A DNA stretch of 64,000 nt from Enterobacter cloacae (GCA_014169315.1 AP022133.1:2108001-2172000); one strand, 5' to 3'. Positions 20,577 to 31,276 are shown, numbered from the stretch's first letter. Notes: generated by a model not told the origin, from the sequence alone. Numbers and translations are program-made.

Positions 20577-21305
20577 ATGTGATTATCAGCAAATCATATT
20601 AATAAAGTTGAAATTTGCACAAACCATAATAAATTCTACTGATAATTGTAATTCAATGTATTTCAGTAACTTATGTGTTTTGTGTTTACCCGCCTGCACA
20701 TAAATCCTGCGATCGATCTGTTATTTGACTCACATGATACTCTGGGGCTTGCTGAGAGATAACCGAAATGATATTAGTAATTTCAACGTTCCGTTAGAGG
20801 AATGTGCTAAATAATAACCAGTTGTTAAATTTTCGTACAAAACCAGTCAATGACAGCGCAGCGACGCGCTTGTAGAGAAAATTATCTCTATCATATTGAA
20901 TAGCAGGGTGTTTCCCTGGTGTTTGATGTCCGGCAGGGCTGCCCATAAAAACGCGGTACTCACCGTAAAAGAGAATTGCTTAACAAATTTGCAAAATGTA
21001 TTGGCGCGAGTTTACGCCATTTGATACTTTCCGGCCTTATATTTTGCAGCATAAAACAAGTAGATGAGAATTATTTTCATATAGTCCTCTTCTCAGGTAT
21101 CCAGCACACGTCCCAGACAGGGGAGGCGTGTTAAGAATCGACGCAAGACGGCCATACGAGCGGTCAGTAATAAAGAAGTCGGTGATAGCAAGAAGTAAAA
21201 AAAGAACCTGACAGCAGCAAAAAAAACTCCTGCGCTGTACAGGCCCCAACAGGGGATACACAGCTGGCGAAGGCCAGTAATTATAATGAGTGGAGTATCA
21301 ACACA
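20577..21305 (+). promoter_or_regulatory. Long oppA leader region with a Fur-box-like site
   Basis: About 730 bp precede oppA with no credible gene. At 21065-21079 the sequence TGAGAATTATTTTCA matches 12 of the 14 specified positions of the 7-1-7 Fur consensus (TGATAAT-N-ATTATCA). It lies 226 bp before the oppA ATG. The oppA ribosome site (GGAG) is followed by an AC-rich stretch before the ATG. In E. coli and Salmonella the oppA leader is a target of the small RNA GcvB, and AC-rich segments are the usual GcvB contact. I infer that by analogy only. Confidence 0.5.
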
Positions 21306-22940
21306 ATGTCCATCATCACAAAAAAAAGTCTGATAGCAGCGGGTATTTTCACTGCGCTGATCGCGGGTAATATGGCAATGGCTGCCGACGTGCCTGCAGG
21401 TGTAACGCTTGCAGAAAAACAAACCATGATCCGTAACAACGGCGCTGAGCCGCAGTCTCTGGATCCGAACAAGATTGAAGGTGTTCCTGAAGCGAATATC
21501 AGTCGCGATCTGTTCGAAGGTCTGCTGATTACCTCGACGAAAGACGGTCACCCAATCCCGGGCGTGGCTGAAAGCTGGGATAATAAAGACTTTAAAGTCT
21601 GGACATTCCACCTGCGTAAAGACGCAAAATGGTCCAACGGTGAACCTGTCACCGCACAAGATTTCGTATATAGCTGGCAGCGTCTGGTTGATCCTAAAAC
21701 GGCTTCTCCTTACGCCAGCTATCCGCAGTACGGTCACATCCTGAACGTTGATGAAATCATCGACGGTAAAAAAGCTCCATCAGAACTCGGCGTGAAAGCC
21801 ATCGATGACCACACTCTGGAAGTCACCCTGAGCGAACCTGTTCCGTATTTCTACAAACTGCTGGTTAACCCGGCAATGTCTCCGGTTAACAAAACTGCCA
21901 TCGAAAAATTCGGTGAGAAGTGGACTCAGCCAGCTAACATCGTCACTAACGGTGCTTATAAGCTGAAAGACTGGGTGGTTAACGAGCGTATCGTGATGGA
22001 GCGTAACACCAACTACTGGGATAACGCGAAAACCATCGTAGACCAGATTACCTATCTGCCGATTTCCTCCGAAGTGACGGACGTTAACCGTTACCGCAGC
22101 GGCGAAATCGACATGACCTATAACAACCTGCCGATTGAACTCTTCCAGAAGCTGAAGAAAGAGATCCCAACCGAAGTTCACGTCGATCCGTACCTGTGTA
22201 CGTATTACTACGAAATCAACAACCAGAAAGCGCCATTTACCGATGCTCGCGTACGTACCGCGCTGAAGCTGGGTCTGGATCGCGATATCATCGTAAACAA
22301 AGTGAAAGCGCAGGGCGACCTGCCGGCATTCGGTTACACCCCGCCATACACAGATGGCGCGAAGCTGACCAAACCAGAGTGGTTCACCTGGACACAGGCA
22401 AAACGTAACGAAGAAGCGAAGAAACTGCTGGCCGAAGCGGGCTACACCGCAGACAAGCCGCTGACGTTTAACCTGCTGTATAACACCTCCGATCTGCACA
22501 AGAAACTGGCTATCGCGGCTGCATCCATCTGGAAGAAAAACCTGGGTGTGGATGTGAAGCTGGTGAACCAGGAGTGGAAAACCTTCCTGGATACCCGTCA
22601 CCAGGGTAACTACGATGTGGCGCGTGCCGGCTGGTGTGCGGACTACAACGAACCTACGTCCTTCCTGAACACCATGCTGTCTGACAGCTCCATGAATACC
22701 GCGCACTATAAGAGCCCGGCGTTTGATTCAATCATGAAAGAAACGCTGCAAGTGACTGATGAGGCACAACGTACTGCCCTGTACGACAAAGCAGAGCAGC
22801 AGTTAGGTAAAGATTCTGCGATCGTTCCGGTTTACTACTACGTGAACGCGCGTCTGGTGAAACCTTGGGTTGGCGGTTATACCGGTAAAGACCCGATGGA
22901 CAACATCTACACCAAAGATCTGTACATCATTAAGCATTAA
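21306..22940 (+). CDS. oppA: Periplasmic oligopeptide-binding protein
   Basis: OppA captures peptides of two to five residues with little side-chain selectivity and delivers them to OppBCDF. It has 544 residues, beginning with a Sec signal peptide (MSIITKKSLIAAGIF..., cleavage after AMA at about residue 26). The mature part is an extracytoplasmic SBP family 5 protein, with NISRDLFEGLL and the family motif region VTAQDFVYSWQR. It is nearly identical in layout to E. coli OppA and is the first gene of oppABCDF. The 124-nt gap to oppB may allow differential expression. Confidence 0.98.
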   Translation: MSIITKKSLIAAGIFTALIAGNMAMAADVPAGVTLAEKQTMIRNNGAEPQSLDPNKIEGVPEANISRDLFEGLLITSTKDGHPIPGVAESWDNKDFKVWTFHLRKDAKWSNGEPVTAQDFVYSWQRLVDPKTASPYASYPQYGHILNVDEIIDGKKAPSELGVKAIDDHTLEVTLSEPVPYFYKLLVNPAMSPVNKTAIEKFGEKWTQPANIVTNGAYKLKDWVVNERIVMERNTNYWDNAKTIVDQITYLPISSEVTDVNRYRSGEIDMTYNNLPIELFQKLKKEIPTEVHVDPYLCTYYYEINNQKAPFTDARVRTALKLGLDRDIIVNKVKAQGDLPAFGYTPPYTDGAKLTKPEWFTWTQAKRNEEAKKLLAEAGYTADKPLTFNLLYNTSDLHKKLAIAAASIWKKNLGVDVKLVNQEWKTFLDTRHQGNYDVARAGWCADYNEPTSFLNTMLSDSSMNTAHYKSPAFDSIMKETLQVTDEAQRTALYDKAEQQLGKDSAIVPVYYYVNARLVKPWVGGYTGKDPMDNIYTKDLYIIKH

Positions 22941-23064
22941 TGGCAATCCGTGGGGCAATGTTATTTGCCCCACTGTGTCTTAACTCATCGCACTATATGC
23001 ACATGATTTTTCGGGTTCGCCAGAAAAAACATGTGCAAAAGGCACACGCCAGAAGGTACGGGCA

Positions 23065-23985
23065 ATGTTGAAATTTATCCTACGTCGCTGTCTTGAAGCG
23101 ATTCCGACGCTCTTTATTCTTATTACGATTTCGTTCTTCATGATGCGTCTTGCTCCCGGTAGTCCATTTACCAGCGAGCGTGCGCTGCCGCCAGAAGTGA
23201 TGGCAAATATCGAAGCGAAATATCATTTAAACGATCCTATCTCCACCCAATACTTCAGTTATCTGAAGCAGCTGGCGCATGGCGATTTTGGGCCCTCGTT
23301 CAAATATAAAGACTATTCCGTTAACGACCTGGTGGCTTCAAGCTTCCCGGTCTCGGCTAAATTAGGTGCTGCGGCATTCTTCCTGGCCGTTATTCTCGGG
23401 GTTGCCGCGGGCGTTATTGCCGCACTAAAACAAAATACCAAATGGGATTATACCGTAATGGGGGTCGCAATGACCGGGGTCGTTATCCCCAGTTTCGTTG
23501 TGGCACCATTACTGGTGATGATATTTGCCATCACGCTGAAATGGCTGCCTGGTGGCGGCTGGAACGGCGGGGCACTGAAGTTTATGATTTTGCCGATGGT
23601 GGCATTATCACTGGCGTATATTGCCAGCATTGCGCGTATTACCCGTGGCTCGATGATTGAAGTGTTGCACTCAAACTTCATTCGTACCGCGCGTGCAAAG
23701 GGGCTGCCAATGCACCGGATTATTCTCCGTCACGCGCTTAAGCCTGCGCTGTTACCCGTACTGTCCTATATGGGCCCGGCCTTCGTCGGTATTATTACGG
23801 GTTCAATGGTGATTGAAACTATTTATGGCCTGCCAGGTATTGGCCAGCTGTTCGTTAACGGTGCGCTTAACCGCGATTACTCGCTGGTATTAAGCCTCAC
23901 AATCCTTGTCGGAACGCTGACCATTCTCTTTAACGCAATTGTCGATGTGCTGTATGCCGTTATCGACCCGAAAATCCGTTACTAA
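23065..23985 (+). CDS. oppB: Oligopeptide ABC transporter permease OppB
   Basis: This is the inner-membrane permease of the peptide uptake system, pairing with OppC. It has 306 residues with six transmembrane segments. The cytoplasmic EAA loop is visible as RTARAKGLPMHRIILRHALKPALLP. Length and sequence match E. coli OppB. It lies downstream of oppA and 14 nt upstream of oppC. Confidence 0.97.
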   Translation: MLKFILRRCLEAIPTLFILITISFFMMRLAPGSPFTSERALPPEVMANIEAKYHLNDPISTQYFSYLKQLAHGDFGPSFKYKDYSVNDLVASSFPVSAKLGAAAFFLAVILGVAAGVIAALKQNTKWDYTVMGVAMTGVVIPSFVVAPLLVMIFAITLKWLPGGGWNGGALKFMILPMVALSLAYIASIARITRGSMIEVLHSNFIRTARAKGLPMHRIILRHALKPALLPVLSYMGPAFVGIITGSMVIETIYGLPGIGQLFVNGALNRDYSLVLSLTILVGTLTILFNAIVDVLYAVIDPKIRY

Positions 23986-23999
23986 CACTGGAGCACGCC

Positions 24000-24908
24000 A
24001 TGATGTTGAGTAAGAAAAACAGCGAGGCGCTGGAAAACTTCAGTGAAAAACTGGAAGTAGAAGGCCGTAGCCTCTGGCAAGATGCCCGTCGTCGTTTTAT
24101 GCACAACCGTGCTGCCGTCACCAGTTTGTTTGTGCTGGTGTTGATTGCTCTGTTTGTGACCCTGGCTCCCATGCTGTCACAGTTCACCTATTTCGATACC
24201 GACTGGGGCATGATGTCCAGCGCGCCGGATATGACATCCGGGCACTATTTCGGTACGGATTCTTCCGGGCGTGATTTGCTGGTTCGTGTGGCGATTGGTG
24301 GCCGTATCTCGTTGATGGTCGGTATTGCCGCCGCGCTGGTGGCGGTGATCGTCGGTACGCTCTATGGCTCACTTTCCGGCTATCTTGGCGGCAAAGTGGA
24401 CTCCGTAATGATGCGTCTGCTTGAGATATTAAACTCCTTCCCGTTCATGTTCTTCGTTATCCTGCTGGTGACCTTCTTTGGCCAGAATATCCTGCTGATC
24501 TTTGTGGCGATCGGGATGGTTTCCTGGCTGGACATGGCGCGTATTGTGCGCGGTCAAACGCTGAGCCTTAAACGCAAAGAGTTTATCGAAGCCGCACAGG
24601 TTGGTGGGGTATCGACCGGCAATATCGTGGTTCGACACATCGTTCCTAACGTGCTGGGTGTGGTTGTGGTCTATGCCTCGCTGCTGGTGCCAAGCATGAT
24701 CCTGTTTGAATCCTTCCTGAGCTTCCTGGGTCTGGGGACGCAAGAACCGTTGAGCAGCTGGGGTGCGCTTCTGAGTGATGGTGCAAACTCAATGGAAGTT
24801 TCTCCGTGGCTGCTGTTATATCCGGCGGGCTTCCTGGTCGTCACCCTGTTTTGTTTCAACTTTATCGGCGATGGCCTGCGTGATGCCCTCGACCCGAAAG
24901 ACCGTTAA
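24000..24908 (+). CDS. oppC: Oligopeptide ABC transporter permease OppC
   Basis: The second permease subunit has 302 residues as in E. coli. A cytoplasmic N-terminal tail is followed by six transmembrane helices. The EAA loop reads EAAQVGGVSTGNIVVRHIVPNVLG. The substrate path is formed with OppB, and energy comes from OppD and OppF encoded downstream. Confidence 0.97.
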   Translation: MMLSKKNSEALENFSEKLEVEGRSLWQDARRRFMHNRAAVTSLFVLVLIALFVTLAPMLSQFTYFDTDWGMMSSAPDMTSGHYFGTDSSGRDLLVRVAIGGRISLMVGIAAALVAVIVGTLYGSLSGYLGGKVDSVMMRLLEILNSFPFMFFVILLVTFFGQNILLIFVAIGMVSWLDMARIVRGQTLSLKRKEFIEAAQVGGVSTGNIVVRHIVPNVLGVVVVYASLLVPSMILFESFLSFLGLGTQEPLSSWGALLSDGANSMEVSPWLLLYPAGFLVVTLFCFNFIGDGLRDALDPKDR

Positions 24909-24919
24909 GGAGCGCCGTC

Positions 24920-25933
24920 ATGACGATAATTGAAACGGCAACTGCGCCACAGGCGCAACAACAGAGCAAAATTCTGCTGGATGTCAAAGACCTCCGCGTC
25001 ACCTTTAAAACGCCGGACGGAGATGTTACCGCCGTAAACGATCTCAACTTCAGCCTGCGTGCGGGTGAAACGCTGGGGATCGTGGGTGAATCCGGTTCGG
25101 GGAAATCACAAACGGCGTTTGCGCTGATGGGGCTTCTGGCGCAAAACGGGCGTATTGGTGGTTCCGCGACCTTCAACGGGAAAGAGATCCTGAACCTGCC
25201 GGAGCAGGAGCTGAACAAGCTTCGTGCTGAGCAGATTTCGATGATTTTCCAGGATCCGATGACGTCACTTAACCCGTATATGCGCGTCGGCGAACAGCTG
25301 ATGGAAGTGCTGATGCTGCACAAAGGCATGGGCAAAGCGGAAGCGTTCGAAGAGTCCGTCAAAATGCTGGATGCGGTAAAAATGCCGGAAGCACGTAAGC
25401 GCATGCGCATGTTCCCGCACGAGTTTTCCGGCGGTATGCGCCAGCGCGTGATGATTGCGATGGCGCTGCTGTGTCGGCCAAAATTGCTGATCGCCGATGA
25501 ACCGACCACCGCGCTGGACGTGACCGTTCAGGCGCAGATCATGACCCTGTTGAACGAGCTTAAGCGCGAATTCAACACGGCGATTATCATGATCACCCAC
25601 GACCTGGGCGTGGTTGCGGGTATCTGCGACAAAGTGCTGGTGATGTATGCCGGTCGTACCATGGAGTATGGCAAAGCGCGAGATGTGTTCTATCAGCCTG
25701 CGCATCCGTACTCGATTGGCCTGTTGAATGCCGTTCCGCGCCTCGACGCGGAAGGCGAATCTCTGTTGACCATTCCGGGCAACCCGCCAAACCTGCTGCG
25801 TTTGCCGAAAGGCTGCCCGTTCCAGCCGCGCTGTCCGCACGCGATGGAAATCTGTAACAGCGCTCCGCCGCTGGACGAGTTTGCACCAGGCCGTCTGCGC
25901 GCCTGCTTTAAGCCGCAGGAGGATCTGGTATGA
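24920..25933 (+). CDS. oppD: Oligopeptide ABC transporter ATPase OppD
   Basis: This is a cytoplasmic ATPase subunit of 337 residues. Walker A is GESGSGKSQ, the signature SGGMRQRVMIAMAL, and Walker B LLIADEPTTALD. The C-terminal oligopeptide-transporter extension has a cysteine-rich CPFQPRCPHAMEIC segment, typical of the [4Fe-4S]-binding region reported in DppD/OppD proteins. It overlaps oppF by 4 nt (ATGA). Confidence 0.97.
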   Translation: MTIIETATAPQAQQQSKILLDVKDLRVTFKTPDGDVTAVNDLNFSLRAGETLGIVGESGSGKSQTAFALMGLLAQNGRIGGSATFNGKEILNLPEQELNKLRAEQISMIFQDPMTSLNPYMRVGEQLMEVLMLHKGMGKAEAFEESVKMLDAVKMPEARKRMRMFPHEFSGGMRQRVMIAMALLCRPKLLIADEPTTALDVTVQAQIMTLLNELKREFNTAIIMITHDLGVVAGICDKVLVMYAGRTMEYGKARDVFYQPAHPYSIGLLNAVPRLDAEGESLLTIPGNPPNLLRLPKGCPFQPRCPHAMEICNSAPPLDEFAPGRLRACFKPQEDLV

Positions 25934-26934
25934 ACGCATTAGATGAAAAAAGAAATGTACTGCTCGAAATCGCCGATCTGAAAGTGCATTTCGACATTAA
26001 AGACGGCAAACAGTGGTTCTGGCAGCCGCCTAAAACCCTGAAAGCGGTGGATGGCGTCACGCTTCGCCTGTACGAAGGGGAAACCCTGGGCGTGGTGGGT
26101 GAGTCAGGCTGTGGTAAATCCACGTTTGCGCGCGCCATTATTGGCCTGGTGAAAGCGACGGGCGGTAAAGTGGCATGGCTGGGCAAAGATTTGCTGGGCA
26201 TGAAGCCGGACGAGTGGCGCGATGTGCGTAGCGATATCCAGATGATTTTCCAGGATCCCCTGGCATCATTAAACCCGCGTATGACTATCGGTGAGATTAT
26301 CTCCGAGCCGCTGCGCACCTATCATCCGAAGTTATCACGTCAGGAAGTGCGCGATCGTGTTAAGGCGATGATGCTGAAAGTCGGGCTGTTGCCTAACCTC
26401 ATCAACCGCTACCCGCACGAATTCTCCGGCGGCCAGTGCCAGCGTATCGGTATTGCACGTGCGTTGATCCTCGAACCGAAGCTGATCATCTGTGATGAGC
26501 CAGTTTCTGCACTGGACGTTTCTATTCAGGCGCAGGTGGTTAACCTGCTGCAAAAACTGCAGCGTGAAATGGGGCTGTCGCTGATCTTCATTGCGCACGA
26601 CCTGGCGGTGGTCAAACACATTTCTGACCGCGTACTGGTGATGTATCTGGGGCATGCCGTGGAACTGGGCACGTATGATGAGGTGTACCACAACCCGTTG
26701 CACCCTTATACCAAAGCGCTGATGTCGGCCGTACCGATCCCCGATCCCGATCTGGAAAAAAATAAAACCATCCAGCTTCTGGACGGTGAATTGCCATCGC
26801 CGATTAACCCGCCTTCAGGCTGCGTATTCCGTACGCGGTGTCCGATGGCAGGGCCGGAATGTGCGAAAACACGTCCGGTTCTGGAAGGCAGCTTCCGGCA
26901 TGCGGTTTCCTGCCTGAAAGTCGATCCGTTATAA
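25930..26934 (+). CDS. oppF: Oligopeptide ABC transporter ATPase OppF
   Basis: The partner ATPase of OppD has 334 residues. Walker A is GESGCGKST, the signature FSGGQCQRIGIARAL, and Walker B LIICDEPVSALD. The C-terminus carries the cysteine segment CVFRTRCPMAGPEC. It is the last gene of the opp operon, followed by two hairpin terminators. Confidence 0.97.
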   Translation: MNALDEKRNVLLEIADLKVHFDIKDGKQWFWQPPKTLKAVDGVTLRLYEGETLGVVGESGCGKSTFARAIIGLVKATGGKVAWLGKDLLGMKPDEWRDVRSDIQMIFQDPLASLNPRMTIGEIISEPLRTYHPKLSRQEVRDRVKAMMLKVGLLPNLINRYPHEFSGGQCQRIGIARALILEPKLIICDEPVSALDVSIQAQVVNLLQKLQREMGLSLIFIAHDLAVVKHISDRVLVMYLGHAVELGTYDEVYHNPLHPYTKALMSAVPIPDPDLEKNKTIQLLDGELPSPINPPSGCVFRTRCPMAGPECAKTRPVLEGSFRHAVSCLKVDPL

Positions 26935-26938
26935 ACAT

Positions 26939-26964
26939 AAGGGCTGACATTACGTCAGCCCTTA
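26939..26964 (+). terminator. First terminator after oppF
   Basis: AAGGGCTGAC-ATTAC-GTCAGCCCTT is a perfect 10-bp stem right after the oppF stop, followed by only a weak T-tract. Confidence 0.75.
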
Positions 26965-26979
26965 TCGTCTGTAGATGAT

Positions 26980-27006
26980 AAAAAAGGCTGCATCGCAGCC
27001 TTTTTT
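26980..27006. terminator. Bidirectional terminator between oppF and yciU
   Basis: AAAAAAGGCTGC-ATC-GCAGCCTTTTTT is a symmetric hairpin with A- and T-runs, suited to terminate both the opp operon and the convergent yciU transcript. Confidence 0.88.
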
Positions 27007-27007
27007 A

Positions 27008-27370
<363 letters not shown>

Positions 27371-28831
27371 TTACAGCAACGGGCTAAAGAAGTAAAACAG
27401 TCGTTCGGCAATTCTCTGCCACAGCGGACGTTTCACCCACAGTCTGGCATCCAGCAGGCGCGAGCGGGAGATATAGTCATCCTGTACCGCCGCCAGATCG
27501 CCACCAAATCCGGAATCGTCTATCACCAGCGTGATCTCAAAATTTAGCCACAGGCTGCGCATATCAAGATTGACGGTTCCCACCAGGCTCAGCTCGCCGT
27601 CAACCAGTACGCTTTTGGTATGCAGAAGCCCGCCCTCGAACTGGTAAATTTTCACACCAGCAGCCAGCAGTTCGGTAAAGAAGGCGCGGCTGGCCCAGCC
27701 CACGAGCAGCGAGTCATTTTTGCGCGGCATAATAATACTGACGTCCACACCACGCTGCGCAGCGGTACAAATCGCGTGCAGCAGATCATCGCTGGGAACA
27801 AAGTAGGGGGTGGTCATGATCAGATATTCACGCGCTGAGTAGGTGGCAGTGAGCAACGCCTGATGAATCAAATCTTCCGGGAAACCCGGCCCGGAGGCGA
27901 TGGTGTGAATAGTGTGGCCACTGGCCTCTTCAAACGGCATGATATTACCGTCCGGTGGCGGAGGAAGAATGCGTTTGCCGGTTTCAATTTCCCAGTCACA
28001 GGAGTAGACGATCCCCATAGAGGTGGCAATCGGGCCTTCCATTCGTGCCATCAGGTCAACCCATTGTCCGACGCCAGAATCTTGCTTGAAGAAACGCGGG
28101 TCAACCATGTTCATACTGCCGGTATAGGCAATATAGTTATCGATCATGATCATTTTACGGTGCTGACGAAGATCCATGCGGCGCAGAAAAACACGCAGCA
28201 GGTTGACCTTTAGCGCCTCAACCACTTCGATACCGGCATTACGCATCATGCCCGCCCAGGGGCTGCGGAAAAATGCGACGCTACCAGCGGAGTCCAGCAT
28301 CAGGCGGCAGTGAATACCCCGGCGAGCGGCCGCCATCAGCGATTCTGCGACCTGATCGGCCATCCCACCGGGTTGCCAGATATAGAACACCATCTCAATG
28401 TTATGGCGAGCCAGCTGAATATCACGGATCAACGCCTGCATCACATCATCGGAGGTTGTCAGGAGCTGGAGCTGATTCCCTTTTACGCCGGCAATTCCCT
28501 GGCGACGCTCGCACAGTTTAAACAGCGAGGAAGCGACGCTACTGTTGTTCTCAGCGAAAATATGTTTACAGGCTTTAAGATCGTTGAGCCATTTTGCGGT
28601 GGAAGGCCACATGGCCCGGGCACGTTCGGCACGGCGCTTACCGAGATGAAGCTCACCGAACGAGAGATAGGCAATAATGCCCACCAACGGCAGGATGTAA
28701 ATAATCAGTAGCCAGGCCATGGCAGAGGGTACGGCTCTGCGCTTCATCAGGATGCGCAACGTCACACCCGCGATTAACAGCCAGTATCCCAGAATGACCA
28801 GCCAACTCACCACGGTGTAGAAGGTTGTCAT
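27371..28831 (-). CDS. clsA: Cardiolipin synthase A
   Basis: ClsA condenses two phosphatidylglycerol molecules to cardiolipin plus glycerol at the inner membrane. It has 486 residues as in E. coli. Two N-terminal transmembrane helices are followed by two phospholipase D-type HKD domains, [18 protein letters not shown] near residue 225 and [18 protein letters not shown] near residue 405. It is monocistronic or cotranscribed with yciU. Confidence 0.97.
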   Translation of the reverse strand: MTTFYTVVSWLVILGYWLLIAGVTLRILMKRRAVPSAMAWLLIIYILPLVGIIAYLSFGELHLGKRRAERARAMWPSTAKWLNDLKACKHIFAENNSSVASSLFKLCERRQGIAGVKGNQLQLLTTSDDVMQALIRDIQLARHNIEMVFYIWQPGGMADQVAESLMAAARRGIHCRLMLDSAGSVAFFRSPWAGMMRNAGIEVVEALKVNLLRVFLRRMDLRQHRKMIMIDNYIAYTGSMNMVDPRFFKQDSGVGQWVDLMARMEGPIATSMGIVYSCDWEIETGKRILPPPPDGNIMPFEEASGHTIHTIASGPGFPEDLIHQALLTATYSAREYLIMTTPYFVPSDDLLHAICTAAQRGVDVSIIMPRKNDSLLVGWASRAFFTELLAAGVKIYQFEGGLLHTKSVLVDGELSLVGTVNLDMRSLWLNFEITLVIDDSGFGGDLAAVQDDYISRSRLLDARLWVKRPLWQRIAERLFYFFSPLL

Positions 28832-28975
28832 AGATAAGAAAATCCTTTTGAAAGCGTATTGTTATGAGTGTACGCATCAGGATTCATCTGGCAAATAAAA
28901 ACGCCAGATAAAAGCGCTGGTTTGCTGAGGGGTTGGGTTTATAATGGGATTTCTGTTAGAGAAAGAGTTGTAGAC

Positions 28976-29149
28976 ATGAAGCGCAGTAGAACAGAAGTAG
29001 GGCGCTGGCGCATGTTGCGACAGGTGAGTCGTCGCAAGGCTCGTTGGCTGGAAGCACAATCCCGCCGCAATATGCGTATCCACGCTATCAGAAAATGTGG
29101 ACTGGACAAACATCGTAACGCGTTGCTGTTCGCGATCCAGGATATCTGA
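28976..29149 (+). CDS. yciY: YciY, small basic protein
   Basis: This 57-residue, very Arg/Lys-rich protein (MKRSRTEVGRWRMLRQVSRRK...) is closely similar to E. coli YciY, which sits at the same place between clsA and the tonB cluster. Function is unknown; the basic composition would fit nucleic-acid binding, which is a guess. The ATG at 28976 is chosen because upstream codons of the open frame are not conserved. Confidence 0.8.
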   Translation: MKRSRTEVGRWRMLRQVSRRKARWLEAQSRRNMRIHAIRKCGLDKHRNALLFAIQDI

Positions 29150-29370
29150 GTACCATGAGGGCACCGTTAAGGTGCCCACTGTTTATGTCATTTCTCAATC
29201 TTTCCCCCAAACGAACTCCCCGATACTGCGCTCACCTGACAATTACCCGGCAATGAACTGACCGCGACTTATATTGATGGCTATAACGGCGTACAATAGC
29301 GCGACTGATATTTTTGGGACTATCGTTATTGCAGCGATATTCCCGTTGTTTTTAGCAAAAGGAGGGAGAA

Positions 29371-30006
29371 GTGTTTGCGGAGTTTGGAGTACTTAATTTC
29401 TGGACGTACGTCGTTGGCGCGTTCTTTATTGTGCTGGTTCCAGGGCCAAACACCTTGTTTGTGCTGAAAACCGGAATTGGTCACGGCGTCAAAAAAGGTT
29501 ATCTGGCTGCGAGCGGCGTGTTCATCGGTGATGCGGTCTTGATGTTTCTGGCCTGGGCGGGTGTTGCCGCATTGATCCAGACTACCCCGGTTTTATTTAA
29601 TATCGTGCGTTATCTGGGGGCGTTTTATCTGTTGTGGCTGGGCGGGAAAATGCTCTGGTCGGTTATCACCCGGCAGAATAATGCGCATGCGAGTGGTGCC
29701 GAACCTGCAAGCGCAATCATGAAGCGCGCGCTGGTATTGAGCCTGACGAACCCCAAAGCTATTCTGTTTTACGTTTCGTTCTTTGTGCAGTTTATTGACG
29801 TGAGTGCTGAAAATACGGGTACCTCTTTCCTGATCCTGGCGACGACTCTTGAGCTGATCAGCTTTATATATATGAGCTTCCTGATCTTCTCTGGCGCTTT
29901 TGTCACACGTTATCTTAAAACCAAAAAGAAACTGGCAAAGTTGGGGAATGGGCTGATAGGGTTGCTGTTTGTCGGATTTGCGGCGAGGTTAGCGTCGCTG
30001 CATTGA
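29371..30006 (+). CDS. leuE: Leucine exporter LeuE (LysE/RhtB family)
   Basis: This 211-residue LysE/RhtB exporter has about six hydrophobic segments and the family signature [13 protein letters not shown] near residue 24. It is highly similar to E. coli LeuE (YeaS), which exports leucine and related amino acids. The start is a GTG at 29371 with AAAGGAGG just upstream. In E. coli the potassium-channel gene kch stands between yciY and yciI, so leuE occupies a non-E. coli position here. Substrate assignment rests on similarity. Confidence 0.9.
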   Translation: MFAEFGVLNFWTYVVGAFFIVLVPGPNTLFVLKTGIGHGVKKGYLAASGVFIGDAVLMFLAWAGVAALIQTTPVLFNIVRYLGAFYLLWLGGKMLWSVITRQNNAHASGAEPASAIMKRALVLSLTNPKAILFYVSFFVQFIDVSAENTGTSFLILATTLELISFIYMSFLIFSGAFVTRYLKTKKKLAKLGNGLIGLLFVGFAARLASLH

Positions 30007-30036
30007 GAGAAAGGCTCCTGAGGGAGCCTTTTTACA

Positions 30037-30333
30037 TCAGAACACTTTCTTGTACGGTCGAACCGTGACCTTTTCGTACACACCGGCCGCAATGTACGGG
30101 TCGGCGTCGGCCCAGGATTTCGCCGCCTCCAGAGATTCAAACTCTGCAATCACCGTAGAGCCAGAGAAACCGGCTGCGCCAGGGTCATTGCTGTCTACTG
30201 CGGGCATTGGGCCCGCGGTCAGTAATCGGCCTTCATCATGCAGCAACTGTAAGCGCGCCAGATGGGCAGGGCGAACTGAAAGGCGTTTTTCCAGGGAATT
30301 AGCGATATCTTCAGCATAAATCACATAAAGCAC
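30037..30333 (-). CDS. yciI: YciI-like protein
   Basis: This 98-residue cytoplasmic protein of the YCII superfamily (dimeric alpha/beta-barrel) has the conserved [30 protein letters not shown] stretch with a conserved His, and later [14 protein letters not shown]. Family function is unknown in enterobacteria. It is divergent from tonB as in E. coli. Confidence 0.93.
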   Translation of the reverse strand: MLYVIYAEDIANSLEKRLSVRPAHLARLQLLHDEGRLLTAGPMPAVDSNDPGAAGFSGSTVIAEFESLEAAKSWADADPYIAAGVYEKVTVRPYKKVF

Positions 30334-30493
30334 GGCGAAGCTCCTTAACCGTTAAAAGTGTCATTTACGTTATGTGAAAGCACAATTGACTGCAATGTAA
30401 AGATAAAAACAATGTTAATACCCTGATCTAAATGCATCTTTTTGGACCTGCTGTGCGCTTAAATTGCGCGAAGACAAAGTGTCTTATTGAATA

Positions 30494-30508
30494 TGATTGC
30501 TATTTGCA
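30494..30508 (+). promoter_or_regulatory. Fur-box-like operator upstream of tonB
   Basis: TGATTGCTATTTGCA is an imperfect Fur-type 7-1-7 site lying 46-60 nt before the tonB ATG, and the surrounding DNA resembles the E. coli tonB operator region. Fur repression of tonB under iron sufficiency is established in E. coli. Confidence 0.65.
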
Positions 30509-30553
30509 TTTAAAATCGAGGTCTGGTTTTTTAATGTGATGATTATGACTTCG

Positions 30554-31276
30554 ATGACCCTTGACCTACCTCGCCGCTTTCCCTGGCCGACGTTACTTTC
30601 TGTCGTTATTCACGGTACCGTCGTGGCAGGGTTGCTCTATACCTCGGTTCATCAGGTTATTGAAATGCCCGCGCCAGCGCAGCCCATTTCTGTGGTGATG
30701 GTATCGCCAGCGGATCTTGCACCGCCGCAGGTCGCCCCTCCACCAGCGCAGCCTCAACCGGTTGCTGAACCAGAACCTGAACCGATCCCGGAACCGCCGA
30801 AAGAAGCTCCGGTGGTGATCCACAAGCCGGAACCGAAGCCTAAACCTAAGCCGAAGCCAAAACCGGTGAAGAAGGTGGAAGAGCGTCCGATACGTGAAGA
30901 ACGTCCGGTTGAGCCTCACGCTACGCAAACGGTAGAGAATGCAGCACCGTCGCGTCCGGCGATGAACAATACCGCGACAGCGGCGAAACCGACGGTCACT
31001 GCACCCGCAGGCCCGCGCGCACTGAGCCGTTACCAGCCGCAATATCCACCGCGTGCTCAGATGTTACGTATTGAAGGCCGTGTACGCGTTAAATTTGACG
31101 TAACGCCGGACGGGCGCGTGGAGAATGTAGAAATCCTGTCGGCACAGCCTTCTAACATGTTTGAACGTGAAGTCAAAACGGCGATGCGTAAATGGCGTTA
31201 CGAAGCGGGTAAACCGGGTAGTGGACTGACAGTGAATATTATTTTCCGGCTGAATGGCGGGGCGCAGATGGAATGA
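30554..31276 (+). CDS. tonB: Energy transducer TonB
   Basis: TonB couples the ExbB-ExbD proton-motive-force motor to outer-membrane siderophore and B12 receptors. It has 240 residues from the ATG at 30554 (MTLDLPRRFPWP). An N-terminal signal anchor carries the conserved Ser-His face (LLSVVIHGTVVAG). The periplasmic Pro-rich linker has Glu-Pro then Lys-Pro repeats (residues about 65-115). The C-terminal TonB domain contains PQYPPRAQMLRIEGRV and YEAGKPGSG. In-frame ATGs at 30539 and 30545 would add up to five residues. Confidence 0.96.
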   Translation: MTLDLPRRFPWPTLLSVVIHGTVVAGLLYTSVHQVIEMPAPAQPISVVMVSPADLAPPQVAPPPAQPQPVAEPEPEPIPEPPKEAPVVIHKPEPKPKPKPKPKPVKKVEERPIREERPVEPHATQTVENAAPSRPAMNNTATAAKPTVTAPAGPRALSRYQPQYPPRAQMLRIEGRVRVKFDVTPDGRVENVEILSAQPSNMFEREVKTAMRKWRYEAGKPGSGLTVNIIFRLNGGAQME

